Positions 37,682 through 47,367 are shown, numbered from the stretch's first letter. The stretch is 64,000 nucleotides of DNA from Chromatiales bacterium (GCA_028284585.1 JANQRK010000022.1:1-64000); one strand, 5' to 3'. The notes: generated from the sequence alone by a model not told the origin. Program-made: numbers and translations.

Positions 37682-39280
37682 CTAGCCGGACATCATCGGA
37701 AACACCACCGCCAGCGCCCAAGCGAAGGCGACCGCATTGGCGATGCCCGCAACAGCCGGGTGACCGGTGGCCCGGTAAATCCAAGCGCTGAACAGCCCAT
37801 ACAACAGAAAATACAAGAGAATCATCACCGCGATGATGAGTAGAAAGAACAGATCCTCGAATGACAAAACCACCGCGAAGGCCAGCGACAACAGGAAACA
37901 GGCGCGGGAAGCAATCTGGCTACCCCTTGGCCTGCCCGCGCCCCGCATCGACCATTCATGTGCGAGGAAATACGCCAGCGTACCCAGCAGCATGGTGCCG
38001 AACAGCGTCAAGCGCGGCGCGGTGATAGCGAAGGATGTAACGAAGCGATCGAGCACCAAGGCAATAACACCCGCTACGTAGGCCGTAGCTAAGACGGTCG
38101 CCGCGATACCCCTGCTGAGAACCGCGACGTTCAGCTCGTTCGTGTGCTGTTCAACAGGCGCGGCACGCATCGCCCACCAATGGCAGGCGGCTGTAATGAG
38201 ACCATAGACGCCAAAGTGCACAGCCAAGTAGCCACCCACCAGGACCGACAGAAAATCGCCTGGAAACCACCACAACAACAGGGGCGTCGCGAACGCGGGA
38301 ATCAGCATCACGGGCAGCAGGCGGCGCCATCCCAGCACTACGCCCGGGCGCCGGGTTACTGTCGGCAAGAAGCGTGACAACGGCCATCCCAACAGCGCGA
38401 CGCCGAGCAGTAACAAGACGATCGCCCCGCCCCGCCGGTCCAGATGGCCACTACTCGACCGCTGGTAAACCTGGTCGAGCCAGTCCACGGTTTCACGCAT
38501 GCTGTCGGTGCTGTACAACACCCCGACATGTTCAACGCCCTTGGCAAATGCGGCACGGCGCGCCGTGCCGTCAACGAAACTGCCAGAGGTGACACCAGGC
38601 TGCGGCTGCGCCGTGCGCATGCCCACGACACGCATCGCTTCCTGTTTCAGAAAACCTTCCAGACCACCTGCAATGATCAAGAGATTGCGTGGCGCGGTCG
38701 GTGTTACTGCTGGCGAAAACATCGATACCGCGATTGTCGCATCGACACGTTCATCGGACTGCGCATAGCGGACGACCACATCCGATGCCATGGAGTGCCC
38801 AAGCAGCGCCACCCTGCCATCAGCACCGGGCACCGCCAGTCCATACTCGACCATCTCGCGCATCTGACGCAGCAACAGCTGTGTCGAACCCTCCACCTTG
38901 GTCACGTCGCCGCCGAGCGGGAGCAGATTCCGACCGTGACCCAGGAAGTCGAAGGTCAGCGCTAGATAACCGTTACGCGCCAGGGTTACGGCGAACGATC
39001 GCATCAGCTGTTGTGAGCCGGCGAAGCCATGGGCGATCACGACGATGGGGGCAGATACCCCACTCGCCGCCCCCGCTTGTCTGAACACGGTTACCGGCGT
39101 AGGCCCCACTTGCGAGCGGACCGCCTCCACACCGGCATCGGCTTTGATCAGCAAGCGCAACGCCAGGCCAATCAATATCAGCGAGATAACAAAGACCAAG
39201 AGCACCCCGATCGTTAACCGCCTTGGCTGGGGTGTCGCCATGCCCGTCTGTTGTATCGCCATATTGCCGCTCGTCAACAT
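37682..39280 (-). CDS. Membrane-anchored alpha/beta hydrolase with C-terminal multi-helix domain
   Basis: The 532-residue protein has one N-terminal membrane helix (~22-45), then an alpha/beta-hydrolase domain (~60-280): oxyanion strand VVIAHGFAGS, nucleophile elbow LLGHSMAS with the likely catalytic Ser, and a possible acid/His region near VEHVGVLYS. The C-terminal half has seven or eight hydrophobic helices. The hydrolase domain should face the periplasm if the first helix is a simple anchor. The substrate is unknown. An in-frame ATG at residue 7 or 14 could be the true start. It is monocistronic. Confidence 0.75.
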   Translation of the reverse strand: MLTSGNMAIQQTGMATPQPRRLTIGVLLVFVISLILIGLALRLLIKADAGVEAVRSQVGPTPVTVFRQAGAASGVSAPIVVIAHGFAGSQQLMRSFAVTLARNGYLALTFDFLGHGRNLLPLGGDVTKVEGSTQLLLRQMREMVEYGLAVPGADGRVALLGHSMASDVVVRYAQSDERVDATIAVSMFSPAVTPTAPRNLLIIAGGLEGFLKQEAMRVVGMRTAQPQPGVTSGSFVDGTARRAAFAKGVEHVGVLYSTDSMRETVDWLDQVYQRSSSGHLDRRGGAIVLLLLGVALLGWPLSRFLPTVTRRPGVVLGWRRLLPVMLIPAFATPLLLWWFPGDFLSVLVGGYLAVHFGVYGLITAACHWWAMRAAPVEQHTNELNVAVLSRGIAATVLATAYVAGVIALVLDRFVTSFAITAPRLTLFGTMLLGTLAYFLAHEWSMRGAGRPRGSQIASRACFLLSLAFAVVLSFEDLFFLLIIAVMILLYFLLYGLFSAWIYRATGHPAVAGIANAVAFAWALAVVFPMMSG

Positions 39281-39377
39281 CTCGCAGCGCAGACCTTACC
39301 CGACAACAGCAAGGCGCGGCGACAGCAGAGCATGTGCAAAAAAATGTCGCCATCCCTGGCAACAAGCCGAGAGGCGG

Positions 39378-39458
39378 CTAAGGAGGAGGTGGGGGATTGA
39401 ACCAAAGCAAGAGCAATAGCAACCCCAAGAGCACGGCAAGCAGCAACGCGCCATTCAT
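39378..39458 (-). CDS. Possible 26-residue membrane peptide with Pro5 tail
   Basis: The reading MNGALLLAVLLGLL..LLWFNPPPPP is one hydrophobic helix followed by five prolines and a TAG stop, in an otherwise empty gap. The ribosome binding site is weak. Small one-helix proteins of this form exist, but chance cannot be excluded. Confidence 0.3.
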   Translation of the reverse strand: MNGALLLAVLLGLLLLLLWFNPPPPP

Positions 39459-39664
39459 CGGCGACCGCAGCTCGTCTTTGTCACTGGTGGCTCCGCCAGA
39501 ACTCGGCACGAGTACCCGTCTTATGGAGGTGCTGTGCACAATCTGCGAGCGCCGTCGACAAGCAGCCTTAGCCGGCCCATGCATCTTATGCACGCAGCTC
39601 GGGCCTGCCGCCGGACGCCCACGTACAGCGGGCCGGAAACGTGCCCCACGATTCATGCAGCGGT

Positions 39665-41578
39665 TCATCGACGGCCGATCCGATGCACGCGGCCATCGAA
39701 GGTCGGGACTGACAGGACAAAGGGGTCTGTCGGATAGCCGAGCGCCTGTTCTTCCAAGATCCCCAGGGCAATCTGTTCGCCCATGCGCAAGCTGTCGGAG
39801 TAATCGCTGTAGTAGTGCACGCCGGCCATGTTGCGTCCAATGGAGATATTGGCCGCCAGCTTGTTCAGTTCACCCTCGAGTGTCAGGTAGCGATCGGGCT
39901 CGCCTGGTACCGGTGCGCCGACGACCAAGTCCCCTACCGGGGCGCCCTCACCGACGCCGGGCCCAGGTAGTGCCGGTGGGCGAAATGCGATCGGTGTATC
40001 ACTGCCTTCCAGATGCTTAAAACGCACCTCGCCGCTCGACGTCTGTGCTAAGACGGTACCGGTATCGAAGTAGGCCTTGAGGATGGTGACGCACGCACCG
40101 GCAACGGTCGCGTGGCCGGCCCCATAGGCCGGGTGCATCGGCGAGCCTTCAGGAAAGGCCATCGGCAGAAAATAGCTGCCCGCCCCAGGGCCGCCCGCGA
40201 CCGCACCCAGTGTGCTTTCGGCGCCACCACCGGTGTTACCTTCCAAGGCCTCACGGTAGGCCCGGACATGCGTGGTTACTACCTGCGGGACACTCCCCGC
40301 AGCAGCTGGGGAAAGCGCCCCAGTGGCATGCAAGCGATCCAACTCGATCCGTGCCGCCAAGGCCTCCGGGCGCAGACGGATATGGCTGTTGAACTTTTGA
40401 AAGCGTACGGCCTTGAGCGCCCGGGTCGCCACCTCGGTGACCAGGTTCAGGATGTGCGGCCCACCGTACAGCGCGAAACCACCGGCATTGCGTCGCGTAT
40501 CGCCCTGTTGCGCTGCCGCGCCTGCACCCGACAAGTGGTCAAAACTGGGGTCGGACGGAGCCCCCATGCCGAGCAGGATAATGCAGGCATTGAGGTAGGC
40601 CTCGTACAGCGCGTCATAGTGCACATAGGTCGCCAGGTCACGCGGCGTGGAGATGAATCGACGCGGTGCGCGGGTCGGCGCGCCTACCGGTGCACCGTTG
40701 CTCGCCCCGTAGGTCTCGCCTGCCGGACTTAGTCCGCGCTGGACTGCAACATAGTCGGCCATCGAGGTCATGTAATCCTTCCTCGGCTCAGCAATCGGCA
40801 CCCTCTGGTCGACCATCAACACGCCATAGCCGATCTTGCCTTCTGCGACATCACCGCCACCGTTGACGTCGGTGTTGCCGATTAGCATGAATTGCGAAAG
40901 ATAGGGCCCCACTTCGACTCCGGGTGACGAACCACGGAACAGCGTCTGCGCGGTCAGGTCGCCGCCGCTCCCGATCTTTCGAGCCCGCCCGGTGGGAGCC
41001 GACGCATAGCCCAGGGCGTTGAGGCGCCCCAACGAGCTGGTGATGTCAGGATTGCCGTTTCCTTCGAAGTCGACGAAGGCCTGATCACGTAGCACCGCGA
41101 GCTCATAGACCTCGGCGATCTCGAAGATCAGCTCAGGGTTTGGGATGCCCTCGACATCGGTCAACGCCGGCGCTGGGGGCATTGTGACCGCCTGGGCGTC
41201 CGGGCCTTGCAGGTCGAACACGACGCCCGCGGTCGGCGCCTCCCATTGCCGAAAGTTGGCCGGAGGCGTGTCCGGCTGTGCCGCGTAGACACCAACGTTC
41301 AAACTGACCTGGTAATGGGCGCCATGGCGGACTGCGTAGCTGAACGGGTCGATCAAACCATCATCGATGGCGCGCCGGAATTCGACAAAGTCCCGCGGAT
41401 CGTGCAGCAACCCGGTGTCCGGGTTGTGCGGCAATCCCTTGGTGAAGGACATCAAGTATTTGTCACCGGCATACCGCTGTTCATCGCCATTGGCATGGTG
41501 CGGTGGATGGGCGCGACTGCGTGCCAATTCGGCCGCCTCAAGGCGAACGGCATAAGCCTCCTGTCTGCGATCGGTCAT
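39665..41578 (-). CDS. Vanadium-dependent haloperoxidase, algal bromoperoxidase type
   Basis: The 637-residue protein ends in a PAP2/vanadium-haloperoxidase helical domain. Vanadate-site residues keep the spacing of algal bromoperoxidase: K and R eight apart in KFNSHIRLRPE, two His seven apart in HPAYGAGHA, and R and H six apart in GRNMAGVHY. The Ser of the usual SGHA motif is Ala here. It should use hydrogen peroxide to oxidise halide. No signal peptide is evident. The neighbours give no further clue to its role. Confidence 0.85.
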   Translation of the reverse strand: MTDRRQEAYAVRLEAAELARSRAHPPHHANGDEQRYAGDKYLMSFTKGLPHNPDTGLLHDPRDFVEFRRAIDDGLIDPFSYAVRHGAHYQVSLNVGVYAAQPDTPPANFRQWEAPTAGVVFDLQGPDAQAVTMPPAPALTDVEGIPNPELIFEIAEVYELAVLRDQAFVDFEGNGNPDITSSLGRLNALGYASAPTGRARKIGSGGDLTAQTLFRGSSPGVEVGPYLSQFMLIGNTDVNGGGDVAEGKIGYGVLMVDQRVPIAEPRKDYMTSMADYVAVQRGLSPAGETYGASNGAPVGAPTRAPRRFISTPRDLATYVHYDALYEAYLNACIILLGMGAPSDPSFDHLSGAGAAAQQGDTRRNAGGFALYGGPHILNLVTEVATRALKAVRFQKFNSHIRLRPEALAARIELDRLHATGALSPAAAGSVPQVVTTHVRAYREALEGNTGGGAESTLGAVAGGPGAGSYFLPMAFPEGSPMHPAYGAGHATVAGACVTILKAYFDTGTVLAQTSSGEVRFKHLEGSDTPIAFRPPALPGPGVGEGAPVGDLVVGAPVPGEPDRYLTLEGELNKLAANISIGRNMAGVHYYSDYSDSLRMGEQIALGILEEQALGYPTDPFVLSVPTFDGRVHRIGRR

Positions 41579-41733
41579 CGTGGTTCTCCGAGCTCGGGCC
41601 GGAGCGGTCGCCTAAGCTGGGTATCTCGGTTTTTGTGCGCTCCGATTGCGACACTGAACCAATCGCCAATCGCCCGATGTGAGAAATCTCACGTTGCAAA
41701 AAAATCTACAGGGCTTGCCGGCGCACTGGCTAC

Positions 41734-41830
41734 AGGGCTGTTCACACTACGCGAGGCGCAGCGACAGCGGCCGTTTTTTCGGCCAGCGAGACGCTGCGAG
41801 CGTGATGTGCTCACTGTACATGAGCGAGCA
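41734..41830 (-). repeat. Dispersed ~100-bp repeat, copy B (reverse)
   Basis: The reverse complement of this stretch aligns end to end with window bases 1-98: tgctcgctcatgt at one end, the aaaacggccgc(t/c)gtcgctgcg core, and agtgtgaacag at the other. It forms the left half of an inverted pair with copy C. Confidence 0.8.
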
Positions 41831-41837
41831 GCCACAA

Positions 41838-41899
41838 AGTTGGGCGGAAAAACGGCCCCGTCCCTTCGGGTTGCACCTCGCGTAGTGTTGAACAGCCCC
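41838..41899 (+). repeat. Dispersed repeat, copy C (partial, forward)
   Basis: This stretch repeats the right half of copy A (gttgg.cggaaaaacggcc .. cgtagtgttgaacagccc) in forward orientation, eight bases after copy B. Arms TTCACACTACGCGAGG (41751 region) and CCTCGCGTAGTGTTGAA (41877 region) can pair, so B and C form a large imperfect palindrome in the gap between the haloperoxidase and RuBisCO-like genes. Confidence 0.7.
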
Positions 41900-42026
41900 C
41901 AGTCAAGATCTCGCTGCACCACGCATAAATCGCAGATATCAGTGTGGTCTGTCGTTGCTCAATGTGCAGCGATATGAATAGTAAAAGAATCGATTAGGTG
42001 AAGAATGCCGTCGCTGTCTCGACAAA

Positions 42027-43331
42027 TTAGCCCGGTTTTCCGAAGGTCGCTAATGCGGCTCGCAACTCAGGGCATTGGCGTGCATGCTCGGCGACCGGCA
42101 CGCCGGCCTGGATCGCCTGCCAAGCCTGGCACAGGCTAGCCGCACCGCCACGCGGGCCCATCGGGTGGCTGAATACACCGCGCCCTGGCACGAAACCAAA
42201 GTCGACATGGCCGATCTTGCGGTACACCGCCTCGAGTGTGGCCGCCGAGTCGCTCCCCCCAGGAACCGGTAAACAGGGCGCAATATCACCGAACCCAGGG
42301 TCCAAGCAGGCTGAGATGTTCTCCAGAACTTCGGCCTCCGAGGTCATCATTCGATCGCCGAATCCCGGCATGATCACGACATCGAAGCCGGCCAGGCGCT
42401 GCAGCTTGGTGAATACCCGCGAATGCACGCCGTAGTTGGGTAACCGGCTACAGGCCGCGATAAAGGGAAAATGCGCGACCAAGGGCACTTGGGCATGGCG
42501 GCGCAACATGCGCACGGCACTGAGACCCACCGGCAGCGCATTGATCATCACCGCGTTGGCACCGCGCGCCACAGCCTGATCATGCAACTCAACGAGGCGA
42601 TCCACCTCGTCGGTGATATTGGCGAGATACATCTTGGGCATGCCAGTCGCGGCTTCGGCGCGGCGCCGCGCAGCGCCCAACAATTCGGCACGCCGCGCCA
42701 ACGGCGACCAGTCCACATCCGCCAGCATCTCGTCGTCCTTGGCGATATCCAGCCCACCCAGCCAAGCCTCATGGGCCAACTCGGCAAAGGGTTCGGGGTG
42801 CAAGCCGATGTTGGGTTTGATTACCCCGAACAGCAATGGCCGATCTTGCACCTGCAACAACTCGCGCAGCCCGACAACACCGAAACCTGGCCCTTGAAAA
42901 TGTGCAAGAAAACTGGCCGGAAACGCGATGTCGAGTAGCTTGACGATTGGGATACCCGGGGCAAAATAGGCCCCTTCACCGAGGACCGCGCTGATGAGAT
43001 TGGGCAGGCGCGGACCAAAGTTGCGGTGCGGATGTGCTATGCGCGCACGACATGCATGAACCGGCCCGCCGACCGGCGGATCGAGCGCATAGCTCGGCGT
43101 CTTAAGTTGGCTCTCGACGCAGAGATCAACAACCTTGGCGGCATGCCGTGGCCGGTAATCCTCGTCGACATCGACACGCTTCCATTGCGCGGTCGACTGC
43201 TCGCTGCAGAGATGCGCCGCGGCCTGCTCAGGTTCGCCGCTACACTCGAAATAGTACTCGAGCAGCAGGTAGTCCTCGGCGGCCAATTGCCGGATATCGG
43301 CGAAAAAGCCATCGATATCCGCAGCCTGCAC
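42027..43331 (-). CDS. RuBisCO-like protein, form IV-Photo type
   Basis: The 434-residue protein is a RuBisCO homologue that cannot fix CO2. It keeps the carbamylated-Lys region [10 protein letters not shown] and the first active-site Lys (GVIKPNIGL, where RuBisCO has KPK). The loop-6 Lys is missing (IMPGFGDRM). Segments such as [19 protein letters not shown] and [10 protein letters not shown] match, from memory, the Chlorobium tepidum/Allochromatium IV-Photo group, linked to sulfur metabolism and oxidative stress. The start is GTG 43331, three bases after the YjbQ stop, so the two form an operon. Its exact reaction is unknown. Confidence 0.93.
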   Translation of the reverse strand: MQAADIDGFFADIRQLAAEDYLLLEYYFECSGEPEQAAAHLCSEQSTAQWKRVDVDEDYRPRHAAKVVDLCVESQLKTPSYALDPPVGGPVHACRARIAHPHRNFGPRLPNLISAVLGEGAYFAPGIPIVKLLDIAFPASFLAHFQGPGFGVVGLRELLQVQDRPLLFGVIKPNIGLHPEPFAELAHEAWLGGLDIAKDDEMLADVDWSPLARRAELLGAARRRAEAATGMPKMYLANITDEVDRLVELHDQAVARGANAVMINALPVGLSAVRMLRRHAQVPLVAHFPFIAACSRLPNYGVHSRVFTKLQRLAGFDVVIMPGFGDRMMTSEAEVLENISACLDPGFGDIAPCLPVPGGSDSAATLEAVYRKIGHVDFGFVPGRGVFSHPMGPRGGAASLCQAWQAIQAGVPVAEHARQCPELRAALATFGKPG

Positions 43332-43334
43332 AGA

Positions 43335-43778
43335 TCAGCCCTGCCCCATGAAGTGCAAGGTCAGACTGCGTTGCGCACGCGGACCATCAAGCTCGATGAA
43401 AAACACCGACTGCCAGGCACCGAGCAACAGCTCGCCATCGACGATCGGTATGCTCTCGGACGCGTTCATCAGCAATCCCAGCAGGTGGGCATGAGCATTG
43501 TCGCGGCCGTCCACCGGCGCAACATTGTGCAAATAGTCGCCATCGCGTGGCACCAAGCGCTTGAGCCAGGTCACCATATCGAGCTGCAACTGCCGCTCGG
43601 CTTCGTTGAGATTCACATAGGCCGTGGTATGTCGCGAGATCAGGGTCAGCACGCCGTCGCGCACACCGCTGGCAGCACACCGCGCGCGCAGCCGCTCAGT
43701 GATATCAATGATCTCGATCGGGCCTGTCGTAGCCAGTTCGATGTTATCGAGAACCACCTGCATGACGGTGTCATTCAA
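43335..43778 (-). CDS. YjbQ/UPF0047 family protein
   Basis: The 147-residue protein has the UPF0047 signatures LISRHTTAYVNLNEAE, NAHAHLLGLLMNASESIPI and LGAWQSVFFIELDGPR. Some members show thiamine-phosphate synthase activity in vitro; the natural role is unsettled. ATG 43778 is used; ATG 43763 is an alternative, and neither has a strong ribosome binding site. The tight link to the RuBisCO-like gene suggests joint expression. Confidence 0.9.
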   Translation of the reverse strand: MNDTVMQVVLDNIELATTGPIEIIDITERLRARCAASGVRDGVLTLISRHTTAYVNLNEAERQLQLDMVTWLKRLVPRDGDYLHNVAPVDGRDNAHAHLLGLLMNASESIPIVDGELLLGAWQSVFFIELDGPRAQRSLTLHFMGQG

Positions 43779-43797
43779 GAAGGAGGAAAGACCTGGA

Positions 43798-44076
43798 TCA
43801 GGCGGTCAACTGCTTTTCGATCGCATCGTCCAAGGTCTTCTCGATCATGCCCCTGAGGGGACTCAGCAGTCTCCCCAGTTTCACTTCGATTTCGAGTTTC
43901 TCGTCACCGACATCAATATGGCCGGAGGCACCACTGCGCGAGAACTGAAGAGTAGAGCCCTCCCAGCAATAATCCGCATCCAGGTCCGACTCGAGTTTTT
44001 TGGCGATCGCCTCGACTCGGGCACGCGCCTCGTGCGCGCCGAGTTCATGTTGCAACCTGCGTTTGATCACGGCCAT
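43798..44076 (-). CDS. Polyhydroxyalkanoic acid system family protein
   Basis: The 92-residue protein (MAVIKRRLQHELGAHEARARVEAIAKKL .. DEKLEIEVKLGRLLSPLRGMIE) matches the small PHA-system family often found near PHA granule genes. No PHA synthase or phasin lies here. It is 19 bp upstream of the YjbQ gene and may head the same transcript. Confidence 0.85.
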   Translation of the reverse strand: MAVIKRRLQHELGAHEARARVEAIAKKLESDLDADYCWEGSTLQFSRSGASGHIDVGDEKLEIEVKLGRLLSPLRGMIEKTLDDAIEKQLTA

Positions 44077-44307
44077 GGGGGTCCCTCGCTTGGGTTTCCT
44101 CAGTCGCCCGGCGTTTATTACCCGGGTTATTCTTTTCCTAGTACACGTACAAAGATCTTCGTCAGCGCCACTTTGCGCAACGTCAATTTACCTAGGGGAC
44201 ACGCATCATATCCTTGAATTAAGCTATCTGCTGATCGAGTTCCAGACAATTATTTAGACGATATCTCGCTCGATCGCCAGGGTCGATGAGACAAGGGTAC
44301 TTCCAGC

Positions 44308-44800
44308 ATGGCGCACAGCATATTGGAGGGCGTCTCCGCAGACCAGGTCCGGCATTCTCCCTTCTCGCACATCGTGATCAGGAACTGTTTGCCAGCACCT
44401 TACTACCAGGAGTTGGCAGCCACCTACCCCAACAACGATCAGATCCTCGAGTTCTGTCGAAACAAGCCAGAATCGAAAATTTGGCTTTGACGACGGTGCC
44501 GCAGGCGAGGATCTAAAGATCCTTCGCTAGCAAGATCCGCAACGTCGAAACCTCGTCGGGTCGAAGGCCGAAGAATGGGCCGCCGAATGGGTCGAGACCA
44601 TCGCCTATGAAGCCAGTACCCTGGTGCTATTCCTAAGCAACCCGGATTCCCTGTACGCCGTTACACCACGTGCGCCATCGCAACACACGCGCAGATTGGT
44701 CAACCCGGTTGGCGAAGTCGGTGATGCCTGTCCCAATGGGCTATTCTCGCGGCGGAACAAGAAAGACAAAGAGTATTTGCGAACAAGGCACGCGGCCTGA
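44308..44800 (+). pseudogene. Broken 2OG-Fe(II) oxygenase-like gene
   Basis: The first 60 residues (MAHSILEGVSADQVRHSPFS .. PAPYYQELAATYPNND) end at a TGA. Further on, another frame gives ETIAYEASTLVLFLSNPDSLYAVTP and HTRRLVNPVGEV, which read like the strands around the distal 2OG-binding Arg of oxygenases. The middle with the HxD motif is missing. The gene is frameshifted and internally deleted. Confidence 0.55.
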
Positions 44801-44957
44801 TACGAAAGCTGCGCCCGCTATAGCCAATGCGTGCCGAGGACCCAACTGCGCCGCACGCCCGGATTGTTGGCAGGTCCAGGCCCCTCCGCACACGATTAAC
44901 GACGCCCGCTCGAACACCGCCCAATCCAGCAACCTGACCCCTGTCCGCGGGTTCCCA

Positions 44958-45563
44958 TCAGCCGTCACGCGATGCCTGGGCATCCCTGATGGCGGTGCCG
45001 ATCTCCTGACCTAGCCGGACGACTGCGTTGCTCAGCGCAGCGACCAAGCCGGCATGGTCCGAACTCGCGGTCACCTGCTCGATCTGGGTCAGCTCGCTCA
45101 GCAAGATCTGGCGGCCGTCACGGCCCAACAGAGTCCAACGGGCATGCAACACGACGTCCTGTCCGAGCGCACCGTCGAATCGAAACACATCGATGGCGAC
45201 TTGGTAATTGAGTTCGCGCTGCCGGCGCACTGGCAGCGCGTACACCTGGTTGCCGTCGAGTTCCCGACCCAAGGTGGTGACCAACACACGAGTGAATCCC
45301 GCCTGTAGCGGCTCGGCCCAATGGTGCCGTTCGGACAGCTGCAGACGGGTCGGCGAAGCACGGCTGACAATCTGATGACGGTCGAGATGCGGGGGTAGCT
45401 CGATCGGACCGACACCGACCGCGATGCCGTTCGTGGCCAAGCCGGGTCGCTCCGGCTCGGCCATCGCTAGCAGATAGAAGCTAGGTGGTGGTGACTTTGC
45501 GCAACCGAGAGTCAACAACAACAGCCCTGTGACTGCAGAGACCTGCGCAGCGAGTATCTTCAC
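44958..45563 (-). CDS. PqiC/ABC-transport auxiliary lipoprotein
   Basis: The 201-residue lipoprotein has a lipobox LTLGC with the acylated Cys at 21, then the family core (FYLLAMAEP, IAVGVGPIELPPHLDRHQIV, WAEPLQAGFTRVL). In Pqi/Mla-type systems this subunit sits at the outer membrane or periplasm and partners the MCE protein. It is the last gene of a four-gene operon with the MCE, ATPase and permease genes just upstream. Confidence 0.85.
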   Translation of the reverse strand: MKILAAQVSAVTGLLLLTLGCAKSPPPSFYLLAMAEPERPGLATNGIAVGVGPIELPPHLDRHQIVSRASPTRLQLSERHHWAEPLQAGFTRVLVTTLGRELDGNQVYALPVRRQRELNYQVAIDVFRFDGALGQDVVLHARWTLLGRDGRQILLSELTQIEQVTASSDHAGLVAALSNAVVRLGQEIGTAIRDAQASRDG

Positions 45564-45592
45564 ATCAAACTCCTAGTCCCTTGGCTCGGGTT

Positions 45593-46612
45593 CTATTTAC
45601 CCTTGATCAGCGCATCTGGGTGCTGTTGCAGGTAGTCAGCGAGGATACGCAGTGAACGCGCCGCGCCCGCCGCTTCCCTGATCAACAGTTCGAATTCATG
45701 ACGCATGCTGGAGCGCTCACCGACCAACTCCTCGACCGACCCGAAGGCCTCACTGGCAAGCTGGAAGGTGCCCTTCGCCGAGGTCGATACGGCAGCGATC
45801 TGTTGTTCCAGGTCATCTGACAACTGACGCAGCTGGGCGCTGTTCGCTTGCAGATTGCTTGCCAGCCCATTGACCTGGGTCTCGGTGCTGGCAGCAAGCG
45901 CAGAATAGTCGGCCAGGGTGTCATCTATCCGCTGCAACAAGGGCCGCAAGCCCGCATTGAGGGTAGTGAGCAGTTGCTGCATCTCACGCAGGGTGTCGCC
46001 ACCCTGCATCACCAGGCCTCGTAGATCATCGCTGGTTGCCAACGCATGGATGGCATCCATGGCGCCAGTCGCGCGGTTGACCAATTGATTGAGATCCAGA
46101 CTCTCGAGTGCCTGCTCGAGCCGGTCACGATCGGCCTCGATCGTCGGGATCTCGATGATGTCCTTGTCCGGTTCCAGTAAGCGAATCGCGCTATTGGGCT
46201 GCAGGCTCAGGGACACCATGTACTGCCCTGTCACCAGGCTGACGCTCTGCAGTTTGGCGCGGAGACCCTTCTCCTCGACCAGCATGCGGTAGGCCTGATC
46301 GATGTCGTCGATTCGGCCGCCGATGATCTTGGTGCTGTCGGCCCAGACTTCGTAGCGCACCGGGACGCGGAAACTACCTGCATCGGCGTCGTATTCCAGG
46401 GAGATGCTGGTCACCCGGCCGACTTGTACACCTTCGAACTCCACCCTCGCGCCCACGCCCAAGCCCTGCACGGTGCCCGGAAAATAGGATACGAACTGGC
46501 GTTTGTCCTGAAACAGGGCCCCGCTACTGAACACTAAGATAGCCATCACGAGAAGGATCAGGGCACCCAGCACAAAACCACCGATCATCATCGGATTCGC
46601 CTGCCTGCTCAT
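45593..46612 (-). CDS. MlaD-family MCE lipid-binding protein
   Basis: The 339-residue protein has one N-terminal membrane helix (~8-30) and an MCE domain (FVSYFPGTVQGLGVGARVEFEGVQVGRVTSI), then a long helical coiled-coil tail (~170-320). ATG 46612 is chosen because it follows GGGGGAG and overlaps the ATPase stop (ATGA). It should form the periplasmic lipid-conducting ring or tube of a phospholipid transporter. Confidence 0.93.
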   Translation of the reverse strand: MSRQANPMMIGGFVLGALILLVMAILVFSSGALFQDKRQFVSYFPGTVQGLGVGARVEFEGVQVGRVTSISLEYDADAGSFRVPVRYEVWADSTKIIGGRIDDIDQAYRMLVEEKGLRAKLQSVSLVTGQYMVSLSLQPNSAIRLLEPDKDIIEIPTIEADRDRLEQALESLDLNQLVNRATGAMDAIHALATSDDLRGLVMQGGDTLREMQQLLTTLNAGLRPLLQRIDDTLADYSALAASTETQVNGLASNLQANSAQLRQLSDDLEQQIAAVSTSAKGTFQLASEAFGSVEELVGERSSMRHEFELLIREAAGAARSLRILADYLQQHPDALIKGK

Positions 46613-47364
46613 GTCTCCCCCCTTCTCAGGAAGTTGCGTACCTGCACTATGTCGGCCTGATCGCGTAGCTCTCGCGGATTGCCCGTGGTCAACATGGTCT
46701 TGGTTTCTGCATCGAGGAACACGCAATCATCGGCGATCGCAAAAATGCTAGCCAAGTCATGTGTGACCATCACCATGGTCGTGCCTAGGCTATCGCGCAA
46801 TGCGAGAATCATTTCGTCGAGCAGGCGTCCACTGACCGGGTCGAGGCCTGCCGATGGCTCGTCGAAGAACAAGATCTGCGGGTCTAGCGCCATGGCGCGG
46901 GCAACGCCGACGCGCTTGCGCATCCCGCCGCTGATCTCCGACGGGTAATAATCGTCGAAGCCGTTGAGCCCCACCAGCGCGAGTTTGTAGGCCGCGATCT
47001 CCCGAATCTGCGCTCCGCTGAGGTCGGTGTACTGCTCCAGCGGTAGCTCGACATTCTCGCGCAGGGTCATCGAACTCCACAGGGCACCGCTCTGGTACAT
47101 CACACCAAAATGGCGCATACGGCGTTTGCGCTCTGACTCGGTCAGCTCCCAGAAGCTCGTCCCGTTGTAGCAAATGCGCCCCGACTGGGGTTCCAGCAAG
47201 CCGGTGAGGCTGCGCATCACAGTACTCTTGCCACAACCGCTACACCCCATGATGATGAACACATCACCGCGTCGAATCGTAAAACTCAGGTCCCGCTGGA
47301 TGACATTGCTACCGTAGGCCAATGCAACATCATCCAATTCAATATGGGGGTCACCGTGGACCAC
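46609..47364 (-). CDS. MlaF-type ABC transporter ATPase
   Basis: The 251-residue ATPase has Walker A GCSGCGKST, the ABC signature ISGGMRKRVGVAR and Walker B ILFFDEPSAGLDP, as in MlaF-like subunits of phospholipid transporters. The start is ATG 47364, three bases after the permease stop. Confidence 0.94.
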   Translation of the reverse strand: MVHGDPHIELDDVALAYGSNVIQRDLSFTIRRGDVFIIMGCSGCGKSTVMRSLTGLLEPQSGRICYNGTSFWELTESERKRRMRHFGVMYQSGALWSSMTLRENVELPLEQYTDLSGAQIREIAAYKLALVGLNGFDDYYPSEISGGMRKRVGVARAMALDPQILFFDEPSAGLDPVSGRLLDEMILALRDSLGTTMVMVTHDLASIFAIADDCVFLDAETKTMLTTGNPRELRDQADIVQVRNFLRRGET

Positions 47365-47367
47365 CTT

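Noticed and set aside
42027-43331. True CO2-fixing RuBisCO large subunit
   Set aside because: The KPK motif reads KPN and the loop-6 Lys is absent, so it is a RuBisCO-like protein.
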